This document shows positions 1-8,951 of a stretch of 64,000 nucleotides of DNA, one piece after another. This DNA is from Minisyncoccus sp023229485 (GTDB lineage Bacteria; Patescibacteriota; Minisyncoccia; Minisyncoccales; Minisyncoccaceae), in contig JBAYMH010000004.1 of the NCBI GenBank assembly GCA_041663645.1, forward strand, positions 1 through 64,000, given 5' to 3'. The position numbers and the translations under genes were made by a program. The notes under the pieces were generated by a model. That model did no database searches. It had not been told where the DNA came from and saw nothing but the letters and a program-made list of their open reading frames with translations. Within the stretch, counting starts at the first letter, position 1. Each line of letters opens with the position of its first letter.

Positions 1-180
1 AGCTTTGATATATTCTTTCCTTCAACACAAATTCTTTGCTAAGAATTTGACTGTTTGCTTCCAGTCGAAGCAAAAGGTGAAGGAAAAAATATATCTAAGC
101 TTTGTATTTAGTAAAATTTTAACGTGCCGAGAGGTGAGGAGAAGGAAAGTGGTAGATTGCTACGCAATCTTTTAAAGGTA
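1..180 (+). repeat. Structured dispersed repeat, copy 1 (5' end cut by window)
   Basis: This copy folds as a three-way junction. An 18-nt outer stem pairs 7-24 with 78-95 (one mismatch). Hairpin 1 has arms 29-36 and 41-48 around loop TGCT. GACTG (49-53) follows. Hairpin 2 has arms 54-60 and 67-74 around CCAGTC. After the junction come the conserved words TTTTAACGTGCC (117-128) and a terminal hairpin AGATTGC-TAC-GCAATCT (154-170) followed by T's. The same order of parts recurs in three more copies in this window. It is non-coding on both strands as far as I can see. It could be a mobile miniature element, a structured RNA or a processing signal; I do not recognise it as a named family. Confidence 0.8.
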
Positions 181-183
181 ATT

Positions 184-418
184 GGGGAGAAGGATTGTGT
201 AAAATTTAAATAAGTTTGCAATATTTTTAAATGCTTTCCTTTTGCCATACACAAATTTTCTGCTGAAAATTTGCCTTACTTTATTTTCAGTCAAATAAAA
301 GGTGTCAAAAGGAAGCATTTAAAATGTTGCGTTTATGAAATTTTAACGTGCTAAGGAGAGAGAAGAGTGGAATATGGTAGGTTGTTTCACAGTCTTTTAA
401 ATGTAATTTTTTTAATTC
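184..418 (+). repeat. Structured dispersed repeat, copy 2 (tandem with copy 1)
   Basis: This is a complete copy. It starts with the conserved word GGAGAAGGATTGTGTAAAA and then a long imperfect outer stem containing ATGCTTTCCTTTTG (231-244) against CAAAAGGAAGCAT (306-318). Hairpin 1 is 253-260/265-272 with loop TGCT. Hairpin 2 is 280-286/293-299 with loop TCAGTC. The 3' part has TTTTAACGTGC and the terminal hairpin AGGTTGT-TTC-ACAGTCT (379-395), where G-T pairs keep the stem of copy 1 closed. It lies directly upstream of the rubrerythrin gene, about 50 bp before its start. Copies 1 and 2 fill the whole 1-466 interval; no gene is visible there. Confidence 0.82.
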
Positions 419-466
419 GTAGCTAAATGTGGTATATTTAAATAGTAATAAGTAAATTAGAAAAAT

Positions 467-1051
467 ATGAAAAATACTTTACAAAATTTGGCGAAAGCGT
501 TTGTCGGTGAAAGTCAGGCAAGAAATAGATATACTTTTTATGCAAAGATTGCTCGAAATGAAGGATATGAAAAAATAGGGGAAGTTTTTGCTTTAACTGC
601 TGATCAAGAAAAGGCTCATGCACATCAATTAATAAAATTAATTGTTGAGCTTCAGAATCGTTTGGGTGAAAGCGGTCTTTCCTTGAATATAGAGACTGAG
701 GTCCCAACTGTTCATGGAACGACAATTGATAATCTTGAGTCTGCAATTAAAGGTGAGAATTATGAGTATTCTATAATGTATCCTGAATTTGCCGATGTTG
801 CTGAATCTGAAGGATTGACGGAGATAGCCGTTAAGTTAAGGGCTATTGCAAAAGCAGAAACTCATCACGAGGAAAGATATAAAAAAATATTAGTTCAATT
901 AAAAGCTGATACTTTTTTTAAAAAGGAAGAAGAAGTTTATTGGACCTGTAGGGAATGTGGTTATCAGCATTTTGGATATGAGCCGCCAATTAAATGTCCT
1001 TCGTGTGATCACGAACGAAGTTTTTATGAAAAAAAGTGTGAAGAATTTTAA
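467..1051 (+). CDS. Rubrerythrin
   Basis: This is a cytoplasmic non-haem diiron peroxidase that reduces hydrogen peroxide in anaerobes with electrons from reduced rubredoxin-like donors. The 194-residue protein has the expected two parts. Residues ~1-145 form a ferritin-like four-helix bundle, with GESQARNRYTFY near residue 14 and DQEKAHAHQL near 47 supplying diiron ligands. Residues ~158-190 form a rubredoxin domain with paired CxxC motifs (WTCRECG and KCPSCD). The length is normal for the family. It stands alone downstream of two repeat copies and has a short hairpin plus T-run after the stop. Together with the desulfoferrodoxin fusion at 31.1 kb it points to oxidative-stress defence. Confidence 0.93.
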   Translation: MKNTLQNLAKAFVGESQARNRYTFYAKIARNEGYEKIGEVFALTADQEKAHAHQLIKLIVELQNRLGESGLSLNIETEVPTVHGTTIDNLESAIKGENYEYSIMYPEFADVAESEGLTEIAVKLRAIAKAETHHEERYKKILVQLKADTFFKKEEEVYWTCRECGYQHFGYEPPIKCPSCDHERSFYEKKCEEF

Positions 1052-1070
1052 AAAAGAAAATGTGAAAATC

Positions 1071-1095
1071 TCTCTCTTGAGAGGTTTTTATTTTA
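1071..1095 (+). terminator. Weak intrinsic terminator after rubrerythrin
   Basis: A short CTCT-CTTG-AGAG hairpin is followed by GGTTTTTATTTT. It sits 20 bp after the rubrerythrin stop. The stem is short, so confidence is moderate. Confidence 0.5.
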
Positions 1096-1153
1096 TTTGA
1101 GAGGATTATAAAAGTTTGTTATTATTGTATTAATATAAAAATAATTTTATTTC

Positions 1154-2941
1154 ATGTTTTTAAAATTAAGAAAAATAGTGAGATCAATTTTTTTGTCTTT
1201 TATCATTGTCTTGATATTACTTGGTGTATTATTTTATTTTTATACAGAAAACTATTATCGCGACAAAGTTTATCCAAATATTTATGTTGGTAGTATTGAT
1301 GTTGGTGGGAAAACTGCTATTGAGGTAAGTGAAATAATTTCTAATAATATCGCTTTGGTTGAGCAAGATGGCATACGATTTTATTTTGATACTGATAGTA
1401 CTATTATCTATCCAATTAATTCTTTTTTGGATGGAGAACTAAATGAGGTTTTGATTGATTTTAGGATAGACAAGACTGTTGAAAATGTTTTTTCGGTGGG
1501 AAGAAACGACGGTTTTTTAAATAATTTTAAAAAAAGATTGGAATTATTTTTAATTGGAAAACATAGTAATAATTCTTTGGTTTTTAATATTAATGAAAAT
1601 AAAATTTCTGAAAATTTAAAGAATAAATTTTATATTTATGAGTCTAGTAATGCTTTTTATTTTTTTGACGAGAATAATAATTTATTGATAGAGCCGGAAT
1701 ATTTTGGAAGCCGGATTGATTATGAACAAACAGTTTCTATATTAAAAAATAACTTAAGCCAATTTAATTTTTCAAGCATTCGATTAGTAGCCGCTAAAAG
1801 TACTCCTTATATATCAAAGAATGATTGTTTTGAAATGAGGGAGGCGGTCGTTTATGTAGTTAGCTTAGCCCCGATAGTTTTGACTTATCGGGGAGAGGAA
1901 TGGAGTATAGAAAAGGATAGGTTACTTTCCTGGATTAAGCTCGAAAAAGAGATGGGCGAGAAGGGGAATAAAATTAATTTATATCTAGATAAGGATAAAA
2001 TTTCTTTATTTTTAAAAGAGGAAATTGCTTCCTTGATTGATATTGAGCCGACAATGCCAAAATTTTCTATTGAAAATGGAAAGGTGAAAAATTTTGAGGC
2101 TGGTAGTCATGGAGTCTCTCTCGATATTGATCGGGTTTCTAATTTATTAGCTGGAATTCCTATTAATAATATTAGTAGTTTGGATCTTTTAGTTAAAAAA
2201 ACATCAGCTCCTTCTGATGTTAGGAATGAAAATGGAGGTATGCTGGGAATAAGAGAAATTATAGGACAGAGTTCATTATCTTTTGCTGGATCAACCGCTA
2301 GCCGAATTAAAAATATAACAAATGCTTCAAATGCGATAAATGGCTTATTAATAGCACCAAATGAGGAGTTTTCTACAATAAAAAATCTTTCACCAATTGA
2401 TGGAACTAATGGATACTCAAAAGAGATAGTAATAAATGGCAAAAATATAGCTCAAGAATATGGTGGTGGTGTATGTCATCTAAGTACTACTTTTTTTAGA
2501 TCCGTTCTTAATTCTGGGCTTCCGATAACGATGAGGCAAAATCATTCTTATAATATGCCTTATTATTATCCGGCCGGAACAGACGCTTCTGTTTATGATC
2601 CTTTTCCTGATTTTAGGTTTGTTAATGATACTGGTAATTATGTTTTGATACAGTCCAAAATTGTCAATTCGTTGTTGACCATTGAATTATGGGGTACGAG
2701 TGACGAGAGAGTTATTACAAAAGGAAAGTCTGTTGTTTATAATGTTGTTAATCCTAAACCAGCAAGAATGATAACGACAAAAAGCCTTCCGACCGATGTA
2801 GTAAAGTGTACTTATAGTGCTTACTTAGGGGTTGATGCTTACTTTGATTATAAAGTTGAGTATAGAGATGGTTCAGTAAAGAAGAGGCGATTTACTTCTC
2901 ATTATGTGCCGAGGCAAGGGGTATGTATGATTGGCGAATAA
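1154..2941 (+). CDS. VanW family cell-wall-associated protein
   Basis: The 595-residue protein has one N-terminal membrane segment (residues ~12-31), so it is probably anchored and faces outward. Residues ~40-370 resemble the peptidoglycan-binding-like repeats that precede VanW domains. Residues ~395-545 carry the VanW core, recognisable from EEFSTIKNLSPIDG, GGGVCHLSTTFFRS and the RQNHSYNMPYYYPAG segment. VanW proteins are common in Gram-positives and CPR, but their biochemical role is unproven; cell-envelope function is inferred from the family. It is flanked by terminator-like structures, so it is probably monocistronic. Confidence 0.88.
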   Translation: MFLKLRKIVRSIFLSFIIVLILLGVLFYFYTENYYRDKVYPNIYVGSIDVGGKTAIEVSEIISNNIALVEQDGIRFYFDTDSTIIYPINSFLDGELNEVLIDFRIDKTVENVFSVGRNDGFLNNFKKRLELFLIGKHSNNSLVFNINENKISENLKNKFYIYESSNAFYFFDENNNLLIEPEYFGSRIDYEQTVSILKNNLSQFNFSSIRLVAAKSTPYISKNDCFEMREAVVYVVSLAPIVLTYRGEEWSIEKDRLLSWIKLEKEMGEKGNKINLYLDKDKISLFLKEEIASLIDIEPTMPKFSIENGKVKNFEAGSHGVSLDIDRVSNLLAGIPINNISSLDLLVKKTSAPSDVRNENGGMLGIREIIGQSSLSFAGSTASRIKNITNASNAINGLLIAPNEEFSTIKNLSPIDGTNGYSKEIVINGKNIAQEYGGGVCHLSTTFFRSVLNSGLPITMRQNHSYNMPYYYPAGTDASVYDPFPDFRFVNDTGNYVLIQSKIVNSLLTIELWGTSDERVITKGKSVVYNVVNPKPARMITTKSLPTDVVKCTYSAYLGVDAYFDYKVEYRDGSVKKRRFTSHYVPRQGVCMIGE

Positions 2942-3008
2942 TTGGAAGATTTTATTTTGGTATTCTATTATTTTTGAGATGTGTTTTTGTTAGAAAATGA
3001 CATATCTG

Positions 3009-3064
3009 ATTAGCCTATGGCCAAAATGGTAAGCTTTGATAAGTTAAATTTAGGCTATTTTGTT
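3009..3064 (+). terminator. Long-loop hairpin between the vanW-like gene and uvrB
   Basis: TAGCCTA near 3013 pairs with TAGGCTA near 3050 across a loop of about 30 nt and is followed by TTTTGTTTTA. It lies after the VanW gene and before the uvrB promoter, so it may be a terminator. The large loop makes this uncertain. Confidence 0.35.
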
Positions 3065-3074
3065 TTATTATGTA

Positions 3075-3102
3075 TTGCAAAAAATGTAAAAAATGATAGG
3101 AT
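3075..3102 (+). promoter_or_regulatory. Sigma70-type promoter of uvrB
   Basis: TTGCAA (3075-3080) and TAGGAT (3097-3102) are separated by 16 bp. A start site about 7 nt downstream would leave only ~6 nt before the uvrB ATG at 3115, with no clear Shine-Dalgarno. The uvrBAC message may therefore be nearly leaderless. Confidence 0.5.
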
Positions 3103-3114
3103 GAGCTTTCAGGT

Positions 3115-5133
3115 ATGGAATTTGAATTAATGGCGAACATGACGCCTCAGGGTGATCAGCCTAAGGCCATAAATGATTTGGTGGATGGATGGGAAAAAGG
3201 TTTAGATAAGCAGACTTTATTGGGTGTTACTGGTTCAGGAAAAACCTTTACTATCGCCAATGTCATACAACGTATCCAGAAGCCAACTCTGGTGATTTCG
3301 CATAATAAAACTTTAGCAGCTCAACTTTGTAACGAATTTAGAGAGTTTTTTCCTAAAAATGCCGTTGAATATTTTGTGAGTTATTATGATTACTATCAGC
3401 CGGAAACATACATGGTCAATACTGACACTTATATTGAAAAAGAGGCTCAAATAAACGAAGAAATTGATAGATTGCGGCATGCTTGTACTCAGGCTCTTAT
3501 GACAAGAAAAGATGTGGTTATTGTCGCATCAGTCTCTTGTATCTATGGACTTGGATCTCCCGAACAGTATAAAAGTATTATTTTGACATTGGAGAAAGGT
3601 CAACAGGTGAACAGGCAAGAACTTGCGAGAAAATTAATTGACATGCAGTTTGAGCGAACGAATGCAGATTTGTTATTTGGAACATTTAGATTACATGGTC
3701 AGATTCTGGAAATAATGCCTGTTAATCAGAAGGTTATTTATAGGTTTATAATTTCTGATAAGATTGAGATTATTGAAATAGTTGATCCGATAAGAAGGAA
3801 TGTCCTTGAAGAAATTAGTGACGTAAATCTTTTTCCTGCTAAACACTATGTTATAAATGAGAGCGTTAAAAAGACTGCAATTGAAGATATTAAGCTGGAG
3901 CTAAAAGAACAATTAAAATTTTTTGAAAAGGAGGGGAAAATTTTAGAATATGAAAGACTTAAGCGACGCGTGAAGTATGATCTGGAAATGATAGAAAATA
4001 TGGGGTATTGCCAAGGAATCGAAAATTACTCTAGGCACTTTGATGGACGAAAAATTGGTGAACCTCCGTTTACTTTGATTGACTACTTCAAGGAAGCGGC
4101 AAAGGATTTTTTGGTAGTGATTGATGAGTCTCATGCGACATTGCCGCAGATTAGAGCGATGTATAACGGCGACAAGGCTAGGAAAAAGTCTTTAGTTGAT
4201 TTTGGATTCCGACTTCCAAGTGCTTATGACAATAGACCATTACAGTATAAGGAGTTTCAGGGACTAGCTAATAAAATAATTTATGTATCAGCAACTCCTA
4301 CCGATTTTGAAATCCAGGATAGTGAAAAAATAGTTGAGCAGATAGTAAGACCGACAGGATTGATTGATCCGGAGGTTATTATAAGACCAGTTGTTTCTTC
4401 AAAGAATAATTTGTCACAAATAGACGATCTTATAATTAGAATACAGGATCAAGTTGCGATAGGAGAGAAGACGCTTGTTACAACATTAACAAAAAGAATG
4501 GCCGAAGACCTAACTGATCATTTGGAAAAGAAAAAAATAAGAGTAAAGTATCTTCACAGTGATATAAAAACCTTGGAAAGAATTGATATAATCGCTGATC
4601 TTCGACGTGGAAAAATTGACGTGATAGTCGGTGTTAATCTGCTTCGTGAAGGATTAGATATTCCTGAAGTTTCTTTTGTGGCAGTACTTGATGCCGATAA
4701 GGAAGGATTTTTGAGAAATGAAACTAGTCTAGTTCAGACCATTGGACGTGCTGCTAGGAATGTAAATGGTAGGGTTGTTCTTTATGCGGATCATATTACT
4801 GCATCTATTAAAAAAGCGATGAGTGAAACCGATAGAAGAAGATCTATTCAGATAAAGTACAATATAGATAACAATATTACTCCAAAAACTATTGAGAAAA
4901 ATATTAAAAATATTTTAGAAGAGCTTGGATTAGAAAATAAAAAGGGAAAAAAGCGAAGATTTTCGGAAGAGGTTCTTCGAATGGATATGGTGGGAGACAA
5001 TAGGCCGCTTAAAGAAATAATAAAAGACAAAAAAGAACAGATGAAAACTGCTGCAGATAATTTAGAGTTTGAACTTGCGGCAATACTTAGAGATGAAATT
5101 CATAAATTGGAAAAAGAATTAAGAAAAAAATAA
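3115..5133 (+). CDS. uvrB: Excinuclease ABC subunit B (UvrB)
   Basis: UvrB is the damage-verifying helicase-like subunit of nucleotide excision repair; it receives DNA from UvrA and recruits UvrC. The 672-residue protein is full length. It shows Walker A GVTGSGKT near residue 38, the beta-hairpin region with YYDYYQPE near 93, the DEAD-like box VVIDESH near 339, helicase motifs LVTTLTKRMAED and REGLDIPEVS, QTIGRAARN near 543, and a C-terminal UVR domain (~630-665) that contacts UvrC. It heads the contiguous run uvrB-uvrA-uvrC, with 1 bp between its stop and the uvrA start, so the genes are almost surely one transcript. Confidence 0.97.
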   Translation: MEFELMANMTPQGDQPKAINDLVDGWEKGLDKQTLLGVTGSGKTFTIANVIQRIQKPTLVISHNKTLAAQLCNEFREFFPKNAVEYFVSYYDYYQPETYMVNTDTYIEKEAQINEEIDRLRHACTQALMTRKDVVIVASVSCIYGLGSPEQYKSIILTLEKGQQVNRQELARKLIDMQFERTNADLLFGTFRLHGQILEIMPVNQKVIYRFIISDKIEIIEIVDPIRRNVLEEISDVNLFPAKHYVINESVKKTAIEDIKLELKEQLKFFEKEGKILEYERLKRRVKYDLEMIENMGYCQGIENYSRHFDGRKIGEPPFTLIDYFKEAAKDFLVVIDESHATLPQIRAMYNGDKARKKSLVDFGFRLPSAYDNRPLQYKEFQGLANKIIYVSATPTDFEIQDSEKIVEQIVRPTGLIDPEVIIRPVVSSKNNLSQIDDLIIRIQDQVAIGEKTLVTTLTKRMAEDLTDHLEKKKIRVKYLHSDIKTLERIDIIADLRRGKIDVIVGVNLLREGLDIPEVSFVAVLDADKEGFLRNETSLVQTIGRAARNVNGRVVLYADHITASIKKAMSETDRRRSIQIKYNIDNNITPKTIEKNIKNILEELGLENKKGKKRRFSEEVLRMDMVGDNRPLKEIIKDKKEQMKTAADNLEFELAAILRDEIHKLEKELRKK

Positions 5134-5134
5134 T

Positions 5135-7693
5135 ATGCAAGACAAAATTATTATTAAAGGTGCAAAAGAGCACAATTTAAAAAATATTTCTTTGGAGATT
5201 CCTCGAGATAAGATGATTGTTTTTACTGGACTTTCTGGCTCAGGAAAATCAAGCTTGGCTTTTGATACAATTTTTGCTGAAGGTCAACGAAGGTATATTG
5301 AATCTTTATCTTCTTATGCGAGGCAGTTTCTGGGTGGGATGCAAAAACCTAATGTTGATGAAATTGAGGGATTATCTCCTGCTATTTCTATTAGTCAAAA
5401 GGCTCACAATTCTAATCCTCGTTCAACAGTTGCAACAATTACTGAGATTTATGATTATCTTAGGGTTTTATATGCAAGGATTGGTAAGCCGTATTGCCCA
5501 AAATGTAAAATTGGAATCGAAAAAATGACGATTGATGAAATAAGGGAAAAGATAACCTTAGCCGTTAAAGAGAAAAATAAAGAGGGCGTAGTTTCTATAT
5601 TGTCTCCCGTAATTAGGGGCAGAAAAGGGGAATATTTTCAAATGTTGCAGGATATATATGAGGCTGGTTATTTAGAAGTAAGGATTGATGGAAAAATAAA
5701 AAGCTTGAGGGAACGAGTTGATTTGGAAAAAACGAAAGTGCATACAATTGAAATCGTTATTGATAAAATATTTTATTCGGAAGTTGACGATGATTTCGAA
5801 TTTCGCTTGAATGAGGCAATTGAAAATGCGATTGATATGTCAAATAACCTATGTTCGGTTGTTTATTCTGATAACGAAGAACAAATATTTAGTACGGAAT
5901 TTTCTTGTCCAAAATGCGGTTTTAGTTTTCCCGAAATTGAGCCAAGACTTTTTAGTTTTAATAGTCCATATGGTTTTTGTTCTGAATGTCACGGACTTGG
6001 AACCGAGAGTTTATTTAGCTCTAAGCCTTGTCCAGCATGTTTAGGAAAAAGATTAAATAGTAATGCTCTTAGCGTGAAGATAGATAAAAAAAGTATTTAT
6101 GAGGTTACGGAGATGAGTGTAAGTGATGCAATAATTAATTTTTCCAAATTAAGCGAAAAGCTTGAAAAAAAAGAAAGAGAAATTGCTGAAGTTGTTTTGA
6201 ATGAAATAAAAAATCGATTAAAATTTATGCATGATGTCGGTTTACATTATATGACTTTGGACAGGATGGCTGGAACTTTGTCTGGAGGAGAATCGCAAAG
6301 AATAAGGTTAGCTTCTCAAGTAGGGACAAAATTAGTTGGAGCATTGTATGTTTTGGATGAGCCAACTATCGGACTCCATCAGAGAGACAATGAGATGCTT
6401 ATAAAAACATTATGTAATTTGAGAGATATTGGAAATACGATAATTGTAGTAGAGCACGACGAAGACACTATTTTGGCTAGTGATTGGTTGGTGGATTTTG
6501 GGCCTAAGGCTGGAAAACATGGAGGAGAAGTTACTTATTCTGGAACTTTAGAGAATTTGCTTTCACTAAAAGAGGAGAAAAAAGTATTAAATTGCTTGCA
6601 GCTTGGAAGTGCAAAAAAATCTTTAACTGGAAAATATCTCAGGGGGGAAGAAGAGATATCCATTCCTGAAAAGAGAAGGAAAGTTGATAGCGATACATTG
6701 AAGTTAAAGATTGTTGGTGCTCATGAGAATAATTTGAAGAATATTAATATTGATATTCCACTTGGGAGATTTGTTTGCTTAACGGGAGTTTCTGGATCAG
6801 GAAAATCAACCCTGCTTAATAATATTATTCATCAACACATAACTGGAAAGATTAATCACGTTAAGCGTAATATTAAGGTCAAGGAAGTAAAAAATGTTGA
6901 ATATTTAGACAAGGTTATTAGGATTGATCAAGCCCCGATTGGTAAAACTCCTCGTTCTAATCCCGCTACTTATACCAAGATTTTTGACGAAGTTAGAGAA
7001 ATTTTTTCTATGACGCCAGAGTCGAGAATGAGAGGTTATGATATGGGTAGATTTAGTTTTAATAAGCCTGGAGGTAGATGTGAGCATTGTGAAGGGAAGG
7101 GAAGTATTGAAATTGAGATGCATTTCTTGCCAAATGTTGAAATTGATTGTGATGTTTGCCATGGAAAAAGATTTAACAAGGAAACACTTGCTATTCACTA
7201 TAAAGAAAAAGATATTTCAGATGTGCTTAATATGACCATTGAAGATGGAGAAGTTTTCTTTCGAGAAATTCCATTTATTAATGATAAATTAAAAGTATTG
7301 AATGAGGTCGGTCTTGGATACTTGACCCTTGGTCAGCCAGCAACTACTTTGTCAGGAGGAGAATCTCAGAGAATAAAGCTGAGTCGTGAGTTATCTAAAC
7401 ATGGAACAACTAGGACTTTGTATTTGCTTGATGAGCCAACAACTGGGTTACACTATGACGATATTAAGAAATTAATAGTTTTACTTCAGCGATTAGTTTC
7501 TCAAGGAAATACTGTTTTGGTGATTGAGCATAACTTGGATTTTATAAAGTGTTGTGATTGGATAATCGATCTTGGTCCAGAGGGTGGTGACCTTGGTGGT
7601 AAGTTGATTGGAGAAGGAACTCCTGAAGAAATATGCCAAAGGGATACCTGGACTGGTAAGTATTTGCGAAGAGTTATCAAGAAAAAGAAATAG
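5135..7693 (+). CDS. uvrA: Excinuclease ABC subunit A (UvrA), internally shortened
   Basis: UvrA is the ABC-type ATPase that first recognises DNA lesions. Both nucleotide-binding halves are present: Walker A GLSGSGKSS near residue 31 and GVSGSGKST near 550, two LSGGESQR signatures (near 382 and 740), and VLDEPT/LLDEPT Walker B motifs. Zinc modules show as CPKCK, CPKCG/CSEC/CPAC and CEHC/CDVC. The protein has 852 residues against roughly 940 usual. The missing part lies between GLGTE and CPACLGKRL (about residues 285-302), where other UvrAs carry some 80-90 residues. The frame is open throughout, so this looks like an evolved deletion, not a frameshift. Confidence 0.96.
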   Translation: MQDKIIIKGAKEHNLKNISLEIPRDKMIVFTGLSGSGKSSLAFDTIFAEGQRRYIESLSSYARQFLGGMQKPNVDEIEGLSPAISISQKAHNSNPRSTVATITEIYDYLRVLYARIGKPYCPKCKIGIEKMTIDEIREKITLAVKEKNKEGVVSILSPVIRGRKGEYFQMLQDIYEAGYLEVRIDGKIKSLRERVDLEKTKVHTIEIVIDKIFYSEVDDDFEFRLNEAIENAIDMSNNLCSVVYSDNEEQIFSTEFSCPKCGFSFPEIEPRLFSFNSPYGFCSECHGLGTESLFSSKPCPACLGKRLNSNALSVKIDKKSIYEVTEMSVSDAIINFSKLSEKLEKKEREIAEVVLNEIKNRLKFMHDVGLHYMTLDRMAGTLSGGESQRIRLASQVGTKLVGALYVLDEPTIGLHQRDNEMLIKTLCNLRDIGNTIIVVEHDEDTILASDWLVDFGPKAGKHGGEVTYSGTLENLLSLKEEKKVLNCLQLGSAKKSLTGKYLRGEEEISIPEKRRKVDSDTLKLKIVGAHENNLKNINIDIPLGRFVCLTGVSGSGKSTLLNNIIHQHITGKINHVKRNIKVKEVKNVEYLDKVIRIDQAPIGKTPRSNPATYTKIFDEVREIFSMTPESRMRGYDMGRFSFNKPGGRCEHCEGKGSIEIEMHFLPNVEIDCDVCHGKRFNKETLAIHYKEKDISDVLNMTIEDGEVFFREIPFINDKLKVLNEVGLGYLTLGQPATTLSGGESQRIKLSRELSKHGTTRTLYLLDEPTTGLHYDDIKKLIVLLQRLVSQGNTVLVIEHNLDFIKCCDWIIDLGPEGGDLGGKLIGEGTPEEICQRDTWTGKYLRRVIKKKK

Positions 7694-7699
7694 TCAATT

Positions 7700-8950
7700 A
7701 TGGAGATTCGGAAAAAAATAAAAAAACTGCCAGATAATTCTGGTATATATCTTTTTTATCATGGGAGGGAGCTTGTTTATGTCGGAAAAGCGACTTCGCT
7801 TAAGAAAAGAGTAGCAAGTTATTTTAGTGGAGTAAAGAATTTTAGGCCGATTGAATTTATGATTGACGAAGTCGATAATGTAAAATATGTCGAAACTGAT
7901 TCGGTACTTGAAGCAATAATACTTGAGGCTAGTTATATAAAAAAATTTCAACCGAAGTATAATGTGAAGGAGAAAGATGATAGGAGTTGGAATTATTTGA
8001 TTATAACCCGCGATGAATTTCCTCACCTTGAGGTAGTGAGAGGTCATACATTGGAAGAAATGAATGGAAAAACAAAAAGTTATAAATATTTATTTGGCCC
8101 ATTCCCTTCAATAAAAACTAGTCAGATGCTTAAAATATTACATAGTCTTTTTTTTGTTTCGAGGTGTTCACCTAATCAGAAAAGAGCTTGTTTTGATCAT
8201 CAGATAGGTCATTGCTTAGGGATTTGTATCGGTGAAATTACTCCTGTCGAGTATAGAGAGAGGGTTGTTCGTCCTTTGGTTTATTTTCTCTCTGGAAAAA
8301 AGAAAACAGTATTATTGTCGCTTGAGAGGCAAATGAAGAAATTTAGCAAAGACCATAAATTTGAAGATGCGAAGCGTGTGAGAGATCAAATTGGTGCACT
8401 TAAAAGAATAAGAGATGTTGCACTACTTGATAAAAGTTTTTTAAGCGATTCTTTTGAAGAAGAGGTGGATGTGAAAAAATTTGAAGTTAGACGTATTGAG
8501 GGGTATGATATATCTAATCTTGGAATTGATGCGAAGGTGGGGAGTATGGTAGTGTTTAATGACAAGCAGGCAATCAAAAATGAGTATAAGAAATTTAAAA
8601 TTAAGACAGTCGTAGGACAGAGTGATGTTGATTGCTTAAAAGAAATTGTGGAAAGAAGGTTGATGCATAAAGAGTGGATATTGCCGGAAATTTTTTTAGT
8701 TGATGGAGGAAAACCTCAAGTAAATACGGTTAAAAAAGTATTATCTTTATTTGAAATATCGATTCCAATTGTAGGAATTGCTAAAGGGCCAGAAAGGAAT
8801 AAAAATGAGTTTATTTATAGTTGCAATAATAAAGATTTTTTAGATTGGGCAGGTAAAAATAATGATTTATTGATTAAAGTGAGAGACGAAGCTCATCGAT
8901 TTGCCATTACTTACCAAAGACAAGTCTTAAGAAAGGATAAGATTAAATAA
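7700..8950 (+). CDS. uvrC: Excinuclease ABC subunit C (UvrC), lacks C-terminal HhH
   Basis: UvrC makes both incisions in nucleotide excision repair. The N-terminal GIY-YIG nuclease is at residues ~12-92 (SGIYLFYHGRELVYVGKATS). A UVR motif is near 210-235 (KFEDAKRVRDQI). The RNase H-like nuclease spans ~262-410, with GYDISNLG, LVDGGKPQVN and RDEAHRFAITYQR carrying the expected catalytic Asp and His residues. At 416 residues it is much shorter than the usual ~600 because it ends just after this domain and has no helix-hairpin-helix tail. It follows uvrA by 6 bp and is followed after 1 bp by the U32 gene. Confidence 0.94.
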   Translation: MEIRKKIKKLPDNSGIYLFYHGRELVYVGKATSLKKRVASYFSGVKNFRPIEFMIDEVDNVKYVETDSVLEAIILEASYIKKFQPKYNVKEKDDRSWNYLIITRDEFPHLEVVRGHTLEEMNGKTKSYKYLFGPFPSIKTSQMLKILHSLFFVSRCSPNQKRACFDHQIGHCLGICIGEITPVEYRERVVRPLVYFLSGKKKTVLLSLERQMKKFSKDHKFEDAKRVRDQIGALKRIRDVALLDKSFLSDSFEEEVDVKKFEVRRIEGYDISNLGIDAKVGSMVVFNDKQAIKNEYKKFKIKTVVGQSDVDCLKEIVERRLMHKEWILPEIFLVDGGKPQVNTVKKVLSLFEISIPIVGIAKGPERNKNEFIYSCNNKDFLDWAGKNNDLLIKVRDEAHRFAITYQRQVLRKDKIK

Positions 8951-8951
8951 A

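Noticed and set aside
1..418. Repeat region as a CRISPR array
   Set aside because: There are only two units of ~200 bp with diverged stems, no short identical repeats, no spacers of even length and no cas genes in the window.
438..746. Minus-strand open frame opposite rubrerythrin
   Set aside because: It overlaps a clear plus-strand gene, has no recognisable protein text and is one of many antisense frames expected in AT-rich coding DNA.
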